Assembly: GCF_014651015.1 (NCBI RefSeq)
Contig: NZ_BMWB01000002.1
Span: 1 to 64,000 of the forward strand
Length of the DNA: 64,000 bases
Origin: Streptomyces xantholiticus
GTDB taxonomy: Bacteria; Actinomycetota; Actinomycetes; Streptomycetales; Streptomycetaceae
Reading direction: 5' to 3'
Shown: in pieces, positions 1-6,426 of the stretch
Layout of the letters: every line of letters begins with the position of its first letter
Position numbering within the stretch: the first letter of the stretch is position 1
Position numbers and translations under genes: made by a program
Notes under the pieces: model-generated
Told to the model about the DNA's origin: nothing
Seen by the model: the letters and a program-made list of their open reading frames with translations, nothing else
The model's database searches: none

Positions 1-2
1 CC

Positions 3-191
3 CAGGACCACGACGCCCTCGGCGACCCGGACACCGTCCTCGTCCTCGCCTCCTGGGAGTACGCCGGCCACGGCCACACCCCCGGCGAATCCGCACTCGC
101 CGCCACCATCGCCCGCGACATCCAACTCAACCGCGAAACCGCCCGCGAAGCACTGCAAGACCAACTCGCCCTGGAAGGAGCCGCAGCATGA
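3..191 (+). CDS. C-terminal end of replication initiator-like protein (partial)
   Basis: Only the last 62 residues are in the window; the gene enters from the left edge and stops at TGA 189-191. The tail contains WEYAGHGHTPGE followed by an alanine- and arginine-rich helix, which resembles the C-terminus of the replication initiators (RepSA type) of actinomycete integrative elements; this is a recollection of the family, not an alignment. Its stop overlaps the start of the excisionase gene (ATGA), so the two are probably translationally coupled. The rep-xis-int order is the usual one for such elements. It could be another DNA-processing protein of the element. Confidence 0.5.
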   Translation, partial: QDHDALGDPDTVLVLASWEYAGHGHTPGESALAATIARDIQLNRETAREALQDQLALEGAAA

Positions 192-376
192 CCACCGCCA
201 CCGCCGAACTGCTGACCGTGCCCGAGGTCATGGCGCGGCTCAAGCTAGGACGCTCCACGGTCTACGACCTGATCCGCTCGCGCCGCTTGACCTCCATCAC
301 CATCGGACGAGCACGACGCGTACCGGCTGACGCCGTACGGGACTTCATCACCCGCGAGATCGAGGAGGCTGCCTGA
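188..376 (+). CDS. xis: Excisionase-like helix-turn-helix protein
   Basis: A 62-residue DNA-binding protein. Residues about 8-32 (LTVPEVMARLKLGRSTVYDL and on) form a MerR/excisionase-type winged helix (HTH_17 family), with a short basic wing at IGRARRVP. Such proteins act with the integrase to excise integrated elements. Its ATG overlaps the preceding stop as ATGA and its own stop overlaps the integrase start as TGATG, so the three element genes form one tightly coupled unit. Length is typical for the family. It could instead regulate the operon; both roles are common. Confidence 0.8.
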   Translation: MTTATAELLTVPEVMARLKLGRSTVYDLIRSRRLTSITIGRARRVPADAVRDFITREIEEAA

Positions 377-1530
377 TGGCCTCCCAGCGCAAGCGCAACC
401 CCAACGGCGCGGGCACCATCACCAAGCGCAAGGACGGCCGCTATCAGGCCGCCGTCTACGTTCTCCAGCCTGACGGCACCCGCGCCCGCAAGTTCGCCTA
501 CGGGAAGACCTGGGCCGAGTGCGACGCCAAGCGCCGCGAACTCCTCGACAAGGTGGACCAGGGCGTGCCCGTGCCCACCCGGTCGGCCAGGCTCGCCGAG
601 TGGCTGCCGTACTGGCTGGACAACATCATCAAGCCGCGCAGGAAGCGGACGACGTACGCCAAGTACGAAGTACACGTGCGGCTCTACCTGGTCCCGATGC
701 TCGGCTCCAAGCGGCTCGAATCGCTGAGCGTCGCTGACGTCCGGCGCTTCCTGGTCCAGCTGGAGAAGAAGACCACCGCCGCGACCGCCAAGGAGTCGCA
801 CCGCGTGCTGCGGACCGCCCTCACAGCTGCCTGCCGCGAGGAACTGGTCACGAGGAACGTGGCAACGCTCGTCGAGCCACCCTCGGTCGACGCCCGCGAC
901 TTGTCGCCGTGGTCCTTGGACGAGACTTTGGGCTTCCTGGCCGCTGCTCGTACCGACCCGCTCTACGCGGCCTTCGTGCTCGCCATCGCGCTCGGGTTTC
1001 GGCGTGGGGAGGTCGTCGGTCTTCGCTGGGAGAACATCGACCTCGAGAAGCGGGAGATTCGGGTGCGGACGCAGCGCCAGCGGGTGCGCGGTGAGGTTTA
1101 CGAGGACGATCCGAAGGGGCGGCGCCGCAAGCAGACGCTGCCGCTGCCTGCTATCTGCGTCGCACCCCTGCGCTGGCAGCGTCTGCGGCAGGCTGCCCAG
1201 CGTGAGCGCGCTGGTGCCGACTGGCAGGAAACGGGCTACGTGTTCACCACGCGAACCGGGCAGCCGATCGAGCCACGGAACCTGTACCGCTCGTTCACCC
1301 GCGTCGCCGATTCGGCCGGCCTTCGCGTCATCCGGCTGCACGACGCCCGGCACGGCTGCGCCACCCTGCTCACCGCGGCCGGGGTCGCTCCCCGAGTCGT
1401 GATGGAGATCCTTGGGCACAGTCAGATCGCCGTCACGATGAACGTCTACACGCATGTCGTCCAGGACACGCAGCGCGAGGCTGTCAGCCACATGGACCGG
1501 ATGCTCAAGAGGCGGCCCGGCCGTGAGTGA
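376..1530 (+). CDS. int: Tyrosine site-specific integrase
   Basis: A 384-residue phage-type tyrosine recombinase that inserts and removes the element. The N-terminal part (about 60-165) is the SAM-like core-binding domain beginning near LAEWLPYWLDN. The catalytic domain (about 185-370) shows the first arginine in GFRRGEVVGLRW, the HDARH box with the second arginine, the histidine of LGHSQ, and the nucleophilic tyrosine in VYTHV. Length and motif spacing look intact, so it is probably active. The gene ends 68 bp from the 3' end of tRNA-Val, the expected place for the attachment site. The start overlaps the xis stop. Confidence 0.93.
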   Translation: MASQRKRNPNGAGTITKRKDGRYQAAVYVLQPDGTRARKFAYGKTWAECDAKRRELLDKVDQGVPVPTRSARLAEWLPYWLDNIIKPRRKRTTYAKYEVHVRLYLVPMLGSKRLESLSVADVRRFLVQLEKKTTAATAKESHRVLRTALTAACREELVTRNVATLVEPPSVDARDLSPWSLDETLGFLAAARTDPLYAAFVLAIALGFRRGEVVGLRWENIDLEKREIRVRTQRQRVRGEVYEDDPKGRRRKQTLPLPAICVAPLRWQRLRQAAQRERAGADWQETGYVFTTRTGQPIEPRNLYRSFTRVADSAGLRVIRLHDARHGCATLLTAAGVAPRVVMEILGHSQIAVTMNVYTHVVQDTQREAVSHMDRMLKRRPGRE

Positions 1531-1541
1531 ACGCCCCCGTT

Positions 1542-1561
1542 GATGTCAGATGTGGATGTCA
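1542..1561 (+). repeat. Tandem GATGTCA-type heptamers next to the attachment site
   Basis: GATGTCA (1542-1548), GATGTG (1549-1554) and GATGTCA (1555-1561) lie head to tail between the integrase stop and the tRNA. Their position suggests integrase or excisionase arm-binding sites; this is inferred from position only. Confidence 0.4.
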
Positions 1562-1594
1562 AAGGCCCCCAGCCATGATCGGCTGGGGGCCTTT
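1561..1594. terminator. Bidirectional hairpin between int and tRNA-Val
   Basis: Perfect 14-bp inverted repeat, AAAGGCCCCCAGCC and GGCTGGGGGCCTTT, around a 6-nt loop. The flanking AAA/TTT makes it usable as a rho-independent terminator for the integrase (+) and the tRNA (-). Confidence 0.8.
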
Positions 1595-1598
1595 GCAC

Positions 1599-1673
1599 TG
1601 GTGGGCGCGGACGGTTTCGAACCGCCGACATCTGCTTTGTAAGAGCAGCGCTCTACCCCTGAGCTACGCACCC
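1599..1673 (-). tRNA. tRNA-Val (anticodon UAC)
   Basis: The minus strand folds as a complete cloverleaf: acceptor strand GGGTGCG pairs with CGCGCCC (one G-T pair), D arm at TAGCTCAGGGGTAGAG, anticodon stem CTGCT/AGCAG around loop CTTACAA giving anticodon TAC at 1641-1639, and T loop GTTCGAAAC. The genomic sequence continues with ACCA, so CCA is encoded at 1601-1599. The 3' end faces the integrase. This tRNA is the likely attB target, and the element that carries int restores its 3' end. The second att copy should lie left of the window. Confidence 0.95.
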
Positions 1674-1921
1674 GTGGATGAGGGAACAGCGTACATGGCG
1701 TACACCGTGCTGCTCCAAACCGTTCCGCCGCGCCCCTTCCGCGTACGGGGGACAGCCCCACCCGGGAGACGGTGGGCGGCCGGATCGAGGCCCGAGCCGC
1801 GTGCTCGTAGTGTGAAGGGTCATCACACAGAGCTACCTGGAGGGACGATCGCCATGACAGCCCCACCCGACTCCGCCGCCGTCAGCGCCGGGCCGTACGG
1901 GGCGGGCTCGCCGCATCGGGG

Positions 1922-2641
1922 GTGCTGCTGCTCGGGGTGGGGCTCGGCGGGTGCGGGAGTGCGGATGCGAGTGAGGCGGCCGTGGAGAAGAAGTCGTTCC
2001 CGCTCGGCGGTGGGACGCTGACCATCGACTCCGACAACTCGGACATCGAGCTGGTGCCGGCCGACGTCGAGGAGGTGGAGGTGACCCGGCAGGTCGACGG
2101 GTGGGTGTTCCTCGGGAACGGGCCGGATGCCACGTGGAGGATGGCGGACGGCACGCTCACGGTGAAGTGCGACGCCGTCGCCAGTGACTGCGTGGCGCGG
2201 CACACGGTGAAGGTGCCGCGGGGCACCGCCGTGACCGTGGAGGACGACAATGGGAGCGTGCGGGCGAGCGGGTTCGACACCCCGTTGAAGCTGCGGTCGG
2301 ACAACGGCAGCGTGAAGGTCACCGACTGCACGGGGGCGCTCGAACTGGGCAGCGGGAACGGCGGTGTCGTCGCGGAGCGGGTGACCGGGAAGAACATCGT
2401 GGCGAGGTCGGACAACGGGTCGGTGCGGCTGGAGTTGGCGGCGGTGGCCGACCGGGTCGAGGCGGTGAGCGACAACGGGCGGGGCGAGGTCCGGCTCCCG
2501 GCCGCCGGTGCGTCGTACGCGGTGGACGCGAAGAGCGACAACGGGGACGTGGATGTCGCCGTTCCCACCGACGAGGACAGCAGGCACGTGGTCAAGGCCG
2601 TGAGCGACAACGGCAAAGTCGTCGTGCGCAGCGCGAACTAA
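1922..2641 (+). CDS. DUF4097-family lipoprotein, start probably disrupted by frameshift
   Basis: The intact frame runs from GTG 1922 and gives 239 residues. It opens with LLLGVGLGGC, a lipobox with no basic region before it. Residues about 60-235 are a beta-strand repeat rich in SDNGSV-type motifs, characteristic of DUF4097/DUF2807 adhesin-like domains on the outer face of the membrane. A well placed GGAGG (1839-1843) precedes ATG 1854, but that ATG is one frame off. If the C run at 1861-1864 held one more C, the protein would start at 1854 with an n-region RLRRRQRRAVRGG followed by the hydrophobic segment and lipobox. As written, export is probably lost unless the gap is a sequencing error. 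Ligand unknown. Confidence 0.75.
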   Translation: MLLLGVGLGGCGSADASEAAVEKKSFPLGGGTLTIDSDNSDIELVPADVEEVEVTRQVDGWVFLGNGPDATWRMADGTLTVKCDAVASDCVARHTVKVPRGTAVTVEDDNGSVRASGFDTPLKLRSDNGSVKVTDCTGALELGSGNGGVVAERVTGKNIVARSDNGSVRLELAAVADRVEAVSDNGRGEVRLPAAGASYAVDAKSDNGDVDVAVPTDEDSRHVVKAVSDNGKVVVRSAN

Positions 2642-2724
2642 CGGGCCCGTGTGTTCGTCCTTTCCTGGTGGGAGAATTAACCGCACCGGTACGGGGCAGG
2701 GCGGACGCAGCACGGGAGAGGGAT

Positions 2725-4149
2725 GTGACGGCGAGAGACGCACGGCCGCACGACTCGGCACGAGCGATCGCCGTCAGGGGTGTTCCGACGGGTGGTTCCG
2801 GGGGTGTTCGGCGCGACCTGGGGAGCGTCGTGGCGCTGATGCTCCTCCCGCTGCCGGTTCTCGCCGCCGCTGCCGCGCTGCTGCCGGCCGCGTTCGCCGG
2901 GGGCGGGGGGACGCGGCGCTGGTTCGGCGGCCGGAGCGAGAGTCAGCGGGCGGATGCGCAGGCCGCGAAGGACGCCGCCGCCGCGGCGTTCTACGAGCTG
3001 GACACGGCGCAGCGGGATCTGCGGATCTCGATCGAAACGATCACGGCGGTGGACAGTTCGCCAGGGGCGCGGCGTATTGTGGAGGATTTCGCCGCGCTGG
3101 GGCGGCGCATCGACGAGGTGAGCCACGCCTACATCACCGCCGTTGACGCACATGATCTGGACCGGGACGACCTGGAAGCCTCGGTGGCGGCGCAGGCGCG
3201 TACGCAGCTGACCCGGGCGAAGGACGAGCTGGTACGGGTCAAGGGTGATCTGGACCGGTTCGAGCGGGGACTGGGGCCGCTGCTGGACAAGGCGGAGACG
3301 CAGCTGGCCAGGCTGGCACCGGCGGTGGAACGGGCGCGACAGGCGCTCATCGCCGCGAGCGCCGCTCTCGATTCGGTCCGCAGCTCCGGTCTGAGAGCGA
3401 ACGATCTCGCCGCCCGTCTCGCCGCGCTGGGCCCCGAGCTGACCAAGCTCAACGAGGGTGCCGGGCGGCACGGCGTCCAGGAGACACTGCAGCGCGCCGA
3501 CCGCGTCCTGCGCGACGCCGAAGCCGTACGTACCGATGCGGAACGGCTTCCCGAGCGCGCCGCCGAGATCGACAAGCGCCTCGTGTCGCTCCGCACCCGC
3601 GCCCAGGCGCTCACCACCCGTTCCGCGCAGGTCGAGCCGGTCCTCAGCGAACTGCGCCGCCGCTTCACGGCAGCCTGCTGGCAGGACCTCCAGCCCGTCC
3701 CCGAGCAGGCGGCGCTCACCGTCCGCCAGGCCGAGGAGAAACTTCGGGAGGCCGGAAAGGCGCGCGAGGAGCAGCGCTGGCCGGACGCCACGGCCCTGCT
3801 CAGCACGGTCCGCGCGCTTTTGAACTCGACCGACGAGGCGGTCTCCGCGGCCGGTGACCGGCTGCGGAGACTCAACGCCGTCGCCAAGGACCCGCAGCAG
3901 GAGATCGAGCGGACCCGGTTCGCCATCCGCGACGCCCAGCGTCTCGCAATGGCCGGGCGTACCACCCCGGACCCGCGTCACGCCCGCCCCCTGGACGACT
4001 CGGTGGCGCGGCTGGAGCGCGCTGTCGCCGGGCTCGAGGGCAGGCACCCCGACTACTGGCACTTCCTCACCGAGACGGAAGGCGTACGCCGGACCGTGGC
4101 GCACGTGGTCGAGCAGATCCGCGAGGAGCGGGGCACGCATCACGGCTGA
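2725..4149 (+). CDS. Membrane-anchored coiled-coil protein of unknown function
   Basis: About 474 residues from GTG 2725, chosen because GGGAGAGG (2714-2721) lies just upstream; an earlier in-frame GTG at 2668 lacks such a site. One hydrophobic segment (about residues 37-62, VVALMLLPLPVLAAAAALL) is followed by a long charged, alanine/leucine-rich stretch with strong heptad character (about 75-460), so the protein probably anchors in the membrane and extends a coiled coil. No catalytic motif seen. It lies between a lipoprotein gene and a DUF4383 membrane-protein gene in the same direction. I do not recognise a function. Confidence 0.75.
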   Translation: MTARDARPHDSARAIAVRGVPTGGSGGVRRDLGSVVALMLLPLPVLAAAAALLPAAFAGGGGTRRWFGGRSESQRADAQAAKDAAAAAFYELDTAQRDLRISIETITAVDSSPGARRIVEDFAALGRRIDEVSHAYITAVDAHDLDRDDLEASVAAQARTQLTRAKDELVRVKGDLDRFERGLGPLLDKAETQLARLAPAVERARQALIAASAALDSVRSSGLRANDLAARLAALGPELTKLNEGAGRHGVQETLQRADRVLRDAEAVRTDAERLPERAAEIDKRLVSLRTRAQALTTRSAQVEPVLSELRRRFTAACWQDLQPVPEQAALTVRQAEEKLREAGKAREEQRWPDATALLSTVRALLNSTDEAVSAAGDRLRRLNAVAKDPQQEIERTRFAIRDAQRLAMAGRTTPDPRHARPLDDSVARLERAVAGLEGRHPDYWHFLTETEGVRRTVAHVVEQIREERGTHHG

Positions 4150-4253
4150 CCCGCCGGCCGGCCTCGGGGCGAGGGGTCTCGCCGGTTGTGGCCCTTGCTC
4201 ACCGGGCGGATCCTGGGATTCCGGTGTACGCGTACGTACGAAGGAGGCCGGGG

Positions 4254-4982
4254 ATGGCCGCACACGTACTGCACTCGAGGGGACCGGACCAGGGCCGGCG
4301 TCAGAGCCGGGCCCAGGCCCGGCGCCGTATCAAGCTGGACGAGCATCTGCCCGTCGATCACCGTCTGAGCCGCTTCTACCGGGTCGGCGCGGGGCTGATG
4401 GGGCTGGTCCTGGTCGCGTTCGGCATCCTCGGGCTCATCGACCGGATCGGCTTCTTCGACACCCGCGGCGACACCGTCGCCGGGCTGAACACCAACGGCG
4501 CGCTGAGCGTCCTGTCCATCGCCGTCGGTCTGCTGCTCTTCGTCAGCATGGTGATCGGCGGCAACTTCGCCTCGACGGTGAACATGGTGCTGGGCATCCT
4601 GTTCATCCTCAGCGGCTTCGTGAACCTCGCGCTGCTCGACCGCAGCTTCAACCCGCTGGCCTTCCGCATCCAGAACGTGATGTTCAGCTTCGTGGTGGGT
4701 GTGCTGCTGATGTTCTTCGGTATGTACGGGCGGGTCAGCGCGACCCTGCCGCACGACAACCCGTACTGGAAGGCCCGCCACCCCGAGCAGGCCGAGTGGG
4801 AGCAGCGCGCGAGCCGCCGCCGCGCGGATCTCGCGGCACGGCAACCGCTCGCCCGGCCCTCCCCCGGCCCCGTCACCGGACCCCCGGAGGGGCCCGCGGC
4901 CGACCCTCTCACCGACGGCACCAGCGGTGCGTCGAAGATCGGCCGCCGGCTGCTCTCCCGCAAGCCACGCGCACGCCGCTAG
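4254..4982 (+). CDS. DUF4383 four-helix membrane protein
   Basis: About 242 residues. ATG 4254 is preferred because AAGGAGG (4241-4247) sits 6 nt upstream. After a basic cytoplasmic N-terminus come four transmembrane segments, roughly GLMGLVLVAFGILGLIDRI, ALSVLSIAVGLLLFVSMVIG, MVLGILFILSGFVNLALL and VMFSFVVGVLLMFFGMYG, the arrangement of DUF4383 proteins. The C-terminal 80 residues are polar, basic and proline-rich (cytoplasmic). Function unknown; no partner evident. The following fmdB gene begins 11 bp after this stop but appears to have its own leaderless promoter. Confidence 0.85.
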   Translation: MAAHVLHSRGPDQGRRQSRAQARRRIKLDEHLPVDHRLSRFYRVGAGLMGLVLVAFGILGLIDRIGFFDTRGDTVAGLNTNGALSVLSIAVGLLLFVSMVIGGNFASTVNMVLGILFILSGFVNLALLDRSFNPLAFRIQNVMFSFVVGVLLMFFGMYGRVSATLPHDNPYWKARHPEQAEWEQRASRRRADLAARQPLARPSPGPVTGPPEGPAADPLTDGTSGASKIGRRLLSRKPRARR

Positions 4983-4985
4983 CCT
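4980..4985 (+). promoter_or_regulatory. -10 element for leaderless fmdB
   Basis: TAGCCT followed by 7 nt and then ATG 4993. The TANNNT-N7-ATG spacing places the transcript start at the start codon; no ribosome-binding site is present. Confidence 0.6.
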
Positions 4986-4992
4986 TACCGGC

Positions 4993-5211
4993 ATGCCTCG
5001 TTACGAATTCCGCTGCCGGACCTGCGGCGACACCTTCGAAGTGAACCGCCCGATGGCCGAGTCCTCCGCCCCCGCGAACTGCCCGGAGGGCCACGACGAC
5101 ACCGTCAAGCTGCTCTCCGCGGTCGCCGTGGGCGGTACGAAGTCCGCCGCACCCGCCCCGAGCGGGGGCGGAGGCGGCGGTGGCTGCTGCGGAGGCGGCT
5201 GCTGCGGCTGA
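4993..5211 (+). CDS. FmdB-family zinc-ribbon protein
   Basis: A 72-residue protein. The N-terminus MPRYEFRCRTCGDTFEV is the FmdB/CxxC_CxxC_SSSS signature: one CxxC pair, then a second metal-ligand region around NCPEGHDD. The C-terminal tail is a glycine run with the pattern CC-GGG-CC, four cysteines that could bind metal. Proteins of this family are presumed metal-binding regulators, the name coming from the formamidase operon regulator; the true target here is unknown. No Shine-Dalgarno sequence; the start agrees with a leaderless transcript. A hairpin terminator follows. Confidence 0.9.
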   Translation: MPRYEFRCRTCGDTFEVNRPMAESSAPANCPEGHDDTVKLLSAVAVGGTKSAAPAPSGGGGGGGCCGGGCCG

Positions 5212-5222
5212 CCCGGCAGCCG

Positions 5223-5264
5223 CCGGCTCCCCACGGTCCGTCCGGGCGGGCCGCGGGGAGCCGG
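5223..5264 (+). terminator. Hairpin after fmdB
   Basis: Arms CCGGCTCCCCACGG and CCGCGGGGAGCCGG (one mismatch) around a 14-nt loop, starting 12 bp after the stop. Confidence 0.55.
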
Positions 5265-5568
5265 GACGGCCCGGCCGTCCGGGCGGCGGCCGGCTCCGGA
5301 AGCCGGACCTGGTCCGCCGCCCGACCCGTCCGGGGCCCGACCCATCCGGGGCCCGGCCCACACGGGGCCGATCCAGTAGCGCCCAGGGCGGGGCCACACC
5401 TCGGTGCCGCCCCGTCCACAGGGCGGCACCGTCGCGAACCGAAGTCGCGCAGCACCGCCGGCACCCGCCGCGAGTGGTGCTCGCGGTGGTCGCCTTCGCC
5501 GCGGTCCGCCGCTCATGCCGGAGGCGGGAACACGACGCGACTGACGCCGACGCCTGCCCGGCCGCCGC
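5265..5568. other. Gene-free G+C-rich spacer
   Basis: No credible gene. It holds short repeats of the type TCCGGGGCCC (around 5320-5360). GGCGGGAACACGAC at 5523-5536 repeats exactly at 5579-5592 inside the 3' end of the HAD gene, as if that gene's end had been duplicated. Confidence 0.5.
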
Positions 5569-6426
5569 TCACGCCAGGGGCGGGAACACGACCGAGCTGA
5601 TGCCCTGCCGTTCGCGACGGAACCGACGTGCCTCCTGACGCAGCAGCCGCACGATCTCCTCCCCCGCCGCCACGCCCATCTGCGGCAGCGCGACGACGTG
5701 CGGGGCGCGCCAGCCGGCCTCGGCGAGCTCCCCGTGGCCGGGCCGCCAGGCGCGGTCGGCAGCGAGCAGCAGGTCGGCGTCGAGGAGCGAGTCGCCCGCC
5801 GCCAGGGTCAGCCGGGCGCCGGTGCGGCGGGCGACCTCGCGCACGGCGGCGCTCTTTGTCAGCGGCTTCGGCACGGCGTAGATCTTGCGGCCCTGCAGGG
5901 AGACGGTCCAGCCCCGGGCCTCCGCCCACACGGCCAGCTCCTTGACCCAGTCCTCCGGCAGCAGCGACCGCTCGACGACGAGATACGCGAACAGCTCCTC
6001 CGCGACCCGTTCCTTGCGCAGCCACGCCGGGTCGGCGGTCCTGCCCAGATGTGCCCGGATCTCCGCGAGTGGCGCGCATTCGGCGGCGAGCCGGGACGCG
6101 ACCTGATCGCGCCAGTCGCGGTCGCTGATGCCGTCGACGAGCAGGTGCCCGCCGTTGGCGCAGATCGCGTACTTGGGCGGCAGGCCGGGCAGGCTGATGC
6201 GCTGGTACTGCTTGCGGGTACGGGTCGTCGTCGGTACGAAGACGGTGTCCTGGGCGAGCTTGGTGAGCAGCCCTGCCGCACGCTCCGTCATGTACGACAG
6301 CGGCTTGTGCTCGTGCACCTCGACGCACAGCAGCCGGGGGGCGACGGCGTCCGGCATGCCGAGGCCGAGCGCCGCGTTCGAGTAGATGAGCGTGCGGTCG
6401 AGGTCGCTGGCGACGAGTACGGTCAC
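5569..6426 (-). CDS. HAD-superfamily hydrolase of the Ter-associated operon
   Basis: A 285-residue predicted phosphatase. The N-terminal nucleophile motif is ASDLDRTL with aspartates 8 and 10; the distal motif GDSLLDADLL (about 195-204) carries the metal-binding aspartates, and the cap in between fits HAD subclass IIB. It starts at GTG 6426, overlapping the preceding stop (GTGA), so it is coupled to the PRTase-StiP gene. In published comparative genomics of Ter stress systems a HAD phosphatase, phosphoribosyltransferases and a CitE-like lyase are proposed to make a nucleoside-like metabolite; here the HAD would dephosphorylate an intermediate. The substrate is not known. Confidence 0.85.
   Translation of the reverse strand: MTVLVASDLDRTLIYSNAALGLGMPDAVAPRLLCVEVHEHKPLSYMTERAAGLLTKLAQDTVFVPTTTRTRKQYQRISLPGLPPKYAICANGGHLLVDGISDRDWRDQVASRLAAECAPLAEIRAHLGRTADPAWLRKERVAEELFAYLVVERSLLPEDWVKELAVWAEARGWTVSLQGRKIYAVPKPLTKSAAVREVARRTGARLTLAAGDSLLDADLLLAADRAWRPGHGELAEAGWRAPHVVALPQMGVAAGEEIVRLLRQEARRFRRERQGISSVVFPPLA

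Noticed and set aside
1854..2021. ATG 1854 as the start of a separate 55-residue protein
   Set aside because: The product (MTAPPDSAAV...) has no family features; the same start fits the DUF4097 lipoprotein after a one-base correction.
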